This document shows positions 58,994-64,000 of a stretch of DNA of 64,000 nt, piece after piece (position 1 is the first letter of the stretch; the number at the start of each line of letters is the position of its first letter). The position numbers were made by a program, and so were the translations under genes. This DNA is from Flavobacterium ammonificans. Lineage in GTDB: Bacteria; Bacteroidota; Bacteroidia; Flavobacteriales; Flavobacteriaceae. The notes beneath the pieces are model-generated. The model was not told the DNA's origin. It saw nothing but the letters and a program-made list of their open reading frames with translations, and ran no database searches. The stretch is taken from contig NZ_AP025185.1 in the NCBI RefSeq assembly GCF_020886115.1, positions 1,612,001 to 1,676,000 of the forward strand. The letters are read 5' to 3'.

Positions 58994-60298
58994 TCATAAT
59001 TTATTATTTTTAATTAAACTGATTTTTAAATCGACATATTGCAATTGCAGTTTGTTTTTAAGTAAATCGTATTCACTAGAAATGACTGCATTTTTTATTG
59101 ATGCAAAGGTGAGTGCATCTATTTTTCCTGTACTAAATTTAGCTTGAGTGGTTGCAAATGATGCTTTGGCAAAAACTAACATTTCTATCAATCGCTGTTG
59201 AATTTGCACATAGTTTTCTTTGTTACTAACCTCTAAAGCAAGTTGTTTATTTAATTTTTGTTCTTCTTGTTCTAATATCAATTTACTTTTTTCGGTTTCA
59301 ATTTTGGATGTCGCTATTTTTTTATTTGTTCTAAATCCATTAAAAATGGGCACAGCCATTTGGATACCAAATTGTTGATTTTTGTTGTTTTCCAATTGAC
59401 TTCTAAAACTAATTAAGTTGTTATTTGTTTCACCAATAGGTTTGTAAAAGAACGTTGAAAGAGAGTAATAAGCAGTTAGACTGGGTAATTTATTGGCACG
59501 TTGAATAGAAGTCCATTTTAAATTACTTTTGAAATTCAATTCGGCTAATTTAATTTTAGGGTTATTCCATTCTGAATTATTTTCATATGCTTTTTCATCA
59601 ATTAAATTTGTCTCTAAAGTTACTTCTGATGGATTTATTTGGAGAAAGTTCATTAACTGAAACAATTGCATTTTTTGAATTTTAGAAAGTTGTTCGGTCT
59701 CTACAATTCGTTTTTCTTCTTGTGAAAAACTGAGTTGCATATCATATAAATCACTTTTTGGTTTGCTTCCCAGAGCTACTTCTTTTCGAATTCTATTCAA
59801 ATTGAATAGTGCGTTATCGAGTTGCAATTTTTGAATGGTAAGTAATTCTTGGGTAAAAAGTGCCTGATAAAAACTTTCTAAAACTTGCAATTTATACTCA
59901 TTTTCGATAATTTCTTTTTCAGCTTTTGCTTTTTCAATATCAATTTTTTCTTTTTGAACGGTAAAAAACATACCGAAATCAATCAAATTCATTTTAGTAT
60001 TAATATAAAAGTTATCGAATTGAATATTCGAACTTACTCTCCCATTAGTTGAAGGATCTATGGTGGAACCAAAATTATAACTTTGATCACCAAATAAATT
60101 AACTGATGGCAAGAGTTGATTTAAAAATGAATTATGTGATTTCTGGACTCTTTTTACTTCGAGTTGACGTATTTTAATTTCGATATTATTTTCCAATGCT
60201 TTGTCCATACATTCTTGCACCGACCAAGTATTTACTTGGCCAATTGCAAGATGACTAAATCCAATTAATAAAATAATAATGATGTTGTTTTTATTCAT
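58994..60298 (-). CDS. TolC-like outer-membrane efflux protein
   Basis: A 434-residue TolC-family protein with a signal peptide (cleavage near LAIGQ). Long coiled-coil helices with heptad patterns contain VQECMDKALENNIEIKIRQL and EKIDIEKAKAEKEIIENEYK, and a duplicated half follows with NKKIATSKIETEKSKLILEQ and LVFAKASFATTQAKFSTGKI. The trimeric channel would connect to the ABC permease, whose gene overlaps its start by 8 bp. Confidence 0.92.
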   Translation of the reverse strand: MNKNNIIIILLIGFSHLAIGQVNTWSVQECMDKALENNIEIKIRQLEVKRVQKSHNSFLNQLLPSVNLFGDQSYNFGSTIDPSTNGRVSSNIQFDNFYINTKMNLIDFGMFFTVQKEKIDIEKAKAEKEIIENEYKLQVLESFYQALFTQELLTIQKLQLDNALFNLNRIRKEVALGSKPKSDLYDMQLSFSQEEKRIVETEQLSKIQKMQLFQLMNFLQINPSEVTLETNLIDEKAYENNSEWNNPKIKLAELNFKSNLKWTSIQRANKLPSLTAYYSLSTFFYKPIGETNNNLISFRSQLENNKNQQFGIQMAVPIFNGFRTNKKIATSKIETEKSKLILEQEEQKLNKQLALEVSNKENYVQIQQRLIEMLVFAKASFATTQAKFSTGKIDALTFASIKNAVISSEYDLLKNKLQLQYVDLKISLIKNNKL

Positions 60299-62717
60299 AT
60301 TTCAAATATTTGAGAACATCTACTTTGGTAGCTTGATAAGCTCGAAATAATACCACAATTAATGTAAACAATAATAAAATCAAAAATCCTATAATAAACG
60401 GGAGTACGGTAATCTCAATTCGGTAGGCAAAATTCTCAAGCCACTTACTCAATAAATAATAAACTGGAAACACTGCTATTAGGAAGCCTACTACACAAAA
60501 TATAATATATTGTTTCGACAATTCTTTTAGTAAAACATTAGTTTCCGCACCTAGTGTTTTTCGAATTGCTATTTCTTTCATGCGCCTTTGAATTGAAAAA
60601 GAAGCTAAAGAAAACAAGCCAAAAATTGCAATAAGAATTACAACTACATTTAATAACGAAAACAGGTTTTTTTGTTTCACATACGATTCATAAGTTCTAG
60701 CAAAAGACTTATCCAAGAATTCATATTCAAAAGGGAATTCAGATTCCACATTTTTTTTCCATACTTTTTCAATATCTGCTAGGGTTTGATCTGAATTTTC
60801 TGTGTCAATTTTTATATATATATCATTAATATTCCCAATTAACCAGTCAATCGTTTTTAAGTGAAAGAAAACCATCGGAGGTACTTTGGATTGTGGACTA
60901 AATAGATTAAAGTCTTTTACAATCCCAATTATTTTTAATTTTTCAGAATTCCAATCGATTACCTTACCAATAGGATTTTTTTCATTCATCATTCTTAAAG
61001 CCGTTTCATTAATTAGTACTGCACTAATGGTATCTGAAGCAAAATTCGCAGAGATGTTTCTTCCTTCTTTAATTTTAATTTGCATCATATCGAGCATATT
61101 GAAATCTATACCAAGATTTTGAGCTTGAATGGATTGGCTATTATAAGAAAAACTACTACTACTATCATTTCCGCCGCCAAATCTGAATGTTCCGGTTGAG
61201 ACTCCTTGAACTCCTTTAATTTTATTTAGTTCCGAAGTTAATCTTGTGTAATTATTAAAAATGATTTTTGAATAATTTTCATTACTGAAATCGACATTCT
61301 GTTTATCCCAATACACAGAAATGATACGAGTTGGTACAAATCCTAAATCTTTGTTGGCTAAATAATTTACTTGTTGATACACAATATATGATCCAATTAT
61401 AAAAAACGAGGCAATCGCAAATTGAACAATTAACATCCCATTACGAATCCAAACGCCACTTTTACTTCTCCCAAAATTACCTTTGATCACTTTTAGGGTT
61501 TCAAAATTAGCAACATATACTGCGGGAAATATACCCGCTACAACCACTGTCATTATAAAAATAATAATCAATTGAACATAAAATTGATTACCGAAAATTA
61601 TTAAATTTTTACCTAGAAAATTATTGTAATATGGTAATGAAAGTTCCACAATTACCAAGGCTAATAGTATTGAAAAGAGTGTAGTTAAAACAGTTTCAAA
61701 TATAAATTGAAGTATAATATTTGATCTTGTAGCACCAATAATTTTCCTAACACCAACTTCTTTGGCTCTTTTTATGGCATTGGCAGTAGCCAAATTGATA
61801 TAATTAACTATTGAAAGAATTAATATCAAAATCGATAACCCCACCATTATCATTAAGAATTGGTAGTTTCCTTTACCTTCGGGCATCCCATTAGTTATTG
61901 AATGTAATCTAATGGTGCTTAATGGATCTAAAATTGAAGTTATTGAACCATAGGTGTTGATATACTCTTTAATTGATATCCCTTCAGATTTAGACTCTTT
62001 AACGGTTTTATTTTGATAATATAGATCATTTAGTTTTTTTTCAATTGCAGCTTTATCATTGGGGTTTTTAAGTTTTATCATTATTGGAAAGCTGAAACTT
62101 CCCCATTGTCGTTTGTTTTCATCAATGCTACTTTTCATGTTATTAATAATAATATTGGGAGCAATTGATGAATTTCCAGGTATTGAATAAATGGCTGTAA
62201 CTGTTACTATTCTTTTATTATGAATAATTTGTTTCCCTATAGGATTTTCTTTTCCAAAAAATTTCTGCGCTGTCTTTTCATTCATAGCTACGCTATTTTC
62301 TTTAGACAAAGCAGTTTCTATATTTCCTTGTAGGGTCTCAAACGGGAATAATTCAAAAAAATCATTTTGTGTATTAAATGTTTTATTAATTACATGCGTT
62401 TTGCCTTTGTACTTAAACACTTCAGCTTGATACCAGTCGTGATATACCACATTTTCTATCCTCGAATCCGATTTTAAATATGGCTCAAGCGCACCAGGAT
62501 TAGTTGACCAAATTACATCCTTCCCAATATCAGAAAGAACAGTAAATACTTTCTCTTTCTCAGGATTCCATTGATCATAACTTTGTTCGTCATTCCAATA
62601 TAAGATGGCAAAAATCAATCCCGCAATCCCGATGCTCAAACCTAAAACGTTCAAAGCAGTAAAAAGCTTGTTGTTTTTGATGTGAAATAAAAATATATTG
62701 ATCCAATTTTTTAGCAT
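60291..62717 (-). CDS. MacB/FtsX-type ABC transporter permease
   Basis: An 808-residue permease in two similar halves. Each has an N-terminal helix, a periplasmic MacB_PCD-type region and three C-terminal helices: NKLFTALNVLGLSIGIAGLI near the start, then AKEVGVRKIIGATRSNIILQ and the repeat MKEIAIRKTLGAETNVLLKE. It lacks an ATPase domain; a separate ATP-binding subunit is encoded at 63616. Such systems secrete or extract substrates through TolC. Confidence 0.92.
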   Translation of the reverse strand: MLKNWINIFLFHIKNNKLFTALNVLGLSIGIAGLIFAILYWNDEQSYDQWNPEKEKVFTVLSDIGKDVIWSTNPGALEPYLKSDSRIENVVYHDWYQAEVFKYKGKTHVINKTFNTQNDFFELFPFETLQGNIETALSKENSVAMNEKTAQKFFGKENPIGKQIIHNKRIVTVTAIYSIPGNSSIAPNIIINNMKSSIDENKRQWGSFSFPIMIKLKNPNDKAAIEKKLNDLYYQNKTVKESKSEGISIKEYINTYGSITSILDPLSTIRLHSITNGMPEGKGNYQFLMIMVGLSILILILSIVNYINLATANAIKRAKEVGVRKIIGATRSNIILQFIFETVLTTLFSILLALVIVELSLPYYNNFLGKNLIIFGNQFYVQLIIIFIMTVVVAGIFPAVYVANFETLKVIKGNFGRSKSGVWIRNGMLIVQFAIASFFIIGSYIVYQQVNYLANKDLGFVPTRIISVYWDKQNVDFSNENYSKIIFNNYTRLTSELNKIKGVQGVSTGTFRFGGGNDSSSSFSYNSQSIQAQNLGIDFNMLDMMQIKIKEGRNISANFASDTISAVLINETALRMMNEKNPIGKVIDWNSEKLKIIGIVKDFNLFSPQSKVPPMVFFHLKTIDWLIGNINDIYIKIDTENSDQTLADIEKVWKKNVESEFPFEYEFLDKSFARTYESYVKQKNLFSLLNVVVILIAIFGLFSLASFSIQRRMKEIAIRKTLGAETNVLLKELSKQYIIFCVVGFLIAVFPVYYLLSKWLENFAYRIEITVLPFIIGFLILLLFTLIVVLFRAYQATKVDVLKYLKYE

Positions 62718-62792
62718 AATAGCCCCCTAACCCCAAAAAAGGGAACAGCTGGAGTGAGCTGGTTTTAATAAATTAATTATATAATCTTTGAT

Positions 62793-63584
62793 TTATTTTT
62801 TGGTGATCTTACCAGATGAACTGGTTTCTATATACACTTTAGTAGGATTTCCATAATACCAAATTTTTCCGTAAGAAGAGGCTTTAGCGTCTAAGGTTTC
62901 TAAAACAGTAAATTCAATATTTCCTGCACTGCTTGCAGAAACAAAAGCATTAATTACATCTAACTCTTTTGCTTTGACATCGCCACTACTAGAAGCTTCT
63001 ATTTCTGCTGTAGTTGCTGTTCCAGAAAGTGTAACTTCGCCTGCGCTGCTAATTTTTGTTTCTACTTTGTCAGCTTTCAATTTTGAAATAATTTCTCCAC
63101 TTGATGATGCTTCTATAATTACATTTTTAGAATTGACATTTCCTATAATACTGCCGCTAGAACTTGTTTTTAGTTTTATTTCATTGTTGACAATTTCATT
63201 TTCAAATTGAATAGATCCAGAGGATGAAGCTAAAAATTCGTTTACATTGGGCGCTGTGACTACTATTTTTATAAATTCAAAATTGACTGAATTGTACTTG
63301 TTTTTTTTTCTTTTTTGTTGTGTTCCGATCTCTTTGGAGACATTTTTTGAATCAATAAATAGTTTTAATGTATTCCCTTCTAATTCGGTTTTTAAATATG
63401 TTAGGTTTTCTTTATTATCAGTTTCAATTTGCAAGGGTTTTAATTCACCTTGAGTAAAAAATACTTCTATACCTTGAGAAACTTTAATTTTAGTAAAATT
63501 TCCAATCGTTCTGTTTTCTGTAACTTGTGCTTTGGTTAGTAAAGAAACCAAGAGCAAAATGGTGTAATTTATAATTCGTATCAT
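62793..63584 (-). CDS. DUF2807 (head GIN) beta-helix protein, exported
   Basis: A 263-residue protein with a signal peptide (cleavage near LTKAQ). A long run of repeating beta turns rich in Ser and Ala follows (FLASSSGSIQFE, TSSSGSIIGNVNSKN, ASSSGEIISKL, SSAGEVTLSG, ASSSGDVKAK), the head-GIN fold, ending in SSSGKITKK. These are periplasmic or surface proteins of unknown role. It lies between the ATPase and permease genes of the ABC set. Confidence 0.9.
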   Translation of the reverse strand: MIRIINYTILLLVSLLTKAQVTENRTIGNFTKIKVSQGIEVFFTQGELKPLQIETDNKENLTYLKTELEGNTLKLFIDSKNVSKEIGTQQKRKKNKYNSVNFEFIKIVVTAPNVNEFLASSSGSIQFENEIVNNEIKLKTSSSGSIIGNVNSKNVIIEASSSGEIISKLKADKVETKISSAGEVTLSGTATTAEIEASSSGDVKAKELDVINAFVSASSAGNIEFTVLETLDAKASSYGKIWYYGNPTKVYIETSSSGKITKK

Positions 63585-63615
63585 CTTTTTTGTTTTTTTA
63601 TTAAACCTATTTTTA

Positions 63616-64000
63616 TTATACCACGAGTATATCTACATTTCGGCTGTTATTTTTTTCTGAAAGTATTATTCCATCTTTCATGAGAATAGTTTTTTGTGAA
63701 AAGGAAGCGTCATAATCGGAATGGGTTACCATCAAAATGGTACTTCCTTGAGCGTGTAAATCTGTTAATAGTTCCATTACTTCATTTCCATTTTTGCTAT
63801 CCAGATTACCCGTAGGCTCATCAGCAAGAATTATTTTCGGGTCATTAATTAATGCCCTTGCAACTGCAACACGTTGTTGCTGACCTCCTGATAATTGTTG
63901 TGGGAAATGTCTCAAGCGGTGCGAAAGTCCTAATCGCTCAGCTATCATTTCTACTTTTTCCTTTCTTTGAGATGTAGGAATACCACTATATATCAAAGGC
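63616..64000 (-). CDS. ABC transporter ATP-binding protein, C-terminal part (5' end outside window)
   Basis: Partial LolD/MacB-class ATPase. The frame is open to the window edge, so the TTG near 63996 is not the true start. The signature motif is in LSGGQQQRVAVARAL, Walker B in ILADEPTGNLD, and the switch His in MVTHSD. Walker A lies outside. First visible gene of a leftward cluster: ATPase, DUF2807, permease, TolC. Confidence 0.93.
   Translation of the reverse strand, partial: PLIYSGIPTSQRKEKVEMIAERLGLSHRLRHFPQQLSGGQQQRVAVARALINDPKIILADEPTGNLDSKNGNEVMELLTDLHAQGSTILMVTHSDYDASFSQKTILMKDGIILSEKNNSRNVDILVV

Overview
The window is chromosomal DNA of a Flavobacterium-like member of the Bacteroidetes. 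It is AT-rich. Intergenic regions repeatedly carry the Bacteroidetes -7 box TAnnTTTG and lack Shine-Dalgarno sequences before starts. Characteristic families include GLPGLI proteins, DUF6268, DUF2147, RteC, N-carbamoylputrescine/agmatine enzymes and TonB barrels with carboxypeptidase-like plug extensions.

1-36 kb is ordinary core genome: an M1 peptidase tail, aguB-aguA (putrescine synthesis), a CvfB-like S1 protein, menaquinone genes (menB, menA, menC, and menE at 19.5 kb), the fused mutase icmF, tmRNA (tag GEGNYALAA), a class C beta-lactamase-like hydrolase, a lysine-type dehydrogenase, a TonB barrel, arsC, a CPBP protease, an acyl-CoA carboxylase, lpxD, prfB with its +1 frameshift, a threonine aldolase, ybaB, oligopeptidase B, a cysteine synthase-type enzyme, yebC, gcvT and umuDC. 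icmF, the carboxylase and the isolated men genes look like stable metabolic content.

36.2-50.4 kb is an accessory island. It starts near a degenerate tRNA-Ser 3' end and contains, in order: a small phage-like cassette (DUF5675 endolysin-like protein and two holin-like proteins) followed by about 700 nt of G+C-rich, hairpin-rich DNA without a credible gene; an AlbA_2 ATPase; an orphan N-terminal-nucleophile hydrolase; a CBASS operon (CdnE-type CD-NTase plus TIR-STING effector); small membrane and TIR-membrane proteins; a DnaC-like ATPase, a replication-type protein, an excisionase-like HTH protein and RteC. No integrase or transposase is present in the window. Separate defence modules are preceded by related tiny Lys/Pro/Thr-rich ORFs sharing the core IKPGPKRTA, which suggests modular exchange. 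The region between the replication genes and rteC holds three copies of a structured repeat whose stems covary.

50.4-64 kb carries a signalling and envelope block: a TonB receptor, a GLPGLI protein, small secreted or peptide ORFs, a NarL-type response regulator, a LytTR protein with a degenerate receiver, a TPR histidine kinase, and an ABC-type efflux set (ATPase, DUF2807, permease, TolC). A truncated copy of the response-regulator 3' end lies on the far side of the TonB block. Five intergenic promoters share an ACCGTAA box placed 20-21 bp upstream of a -7 element; three of them have a second box exactly 22 bp further upstream. One of these lies at the head of the defence block, one beside the pseudogene, one before the TonB block, and two in the divergent spacer between the two regulator genes.
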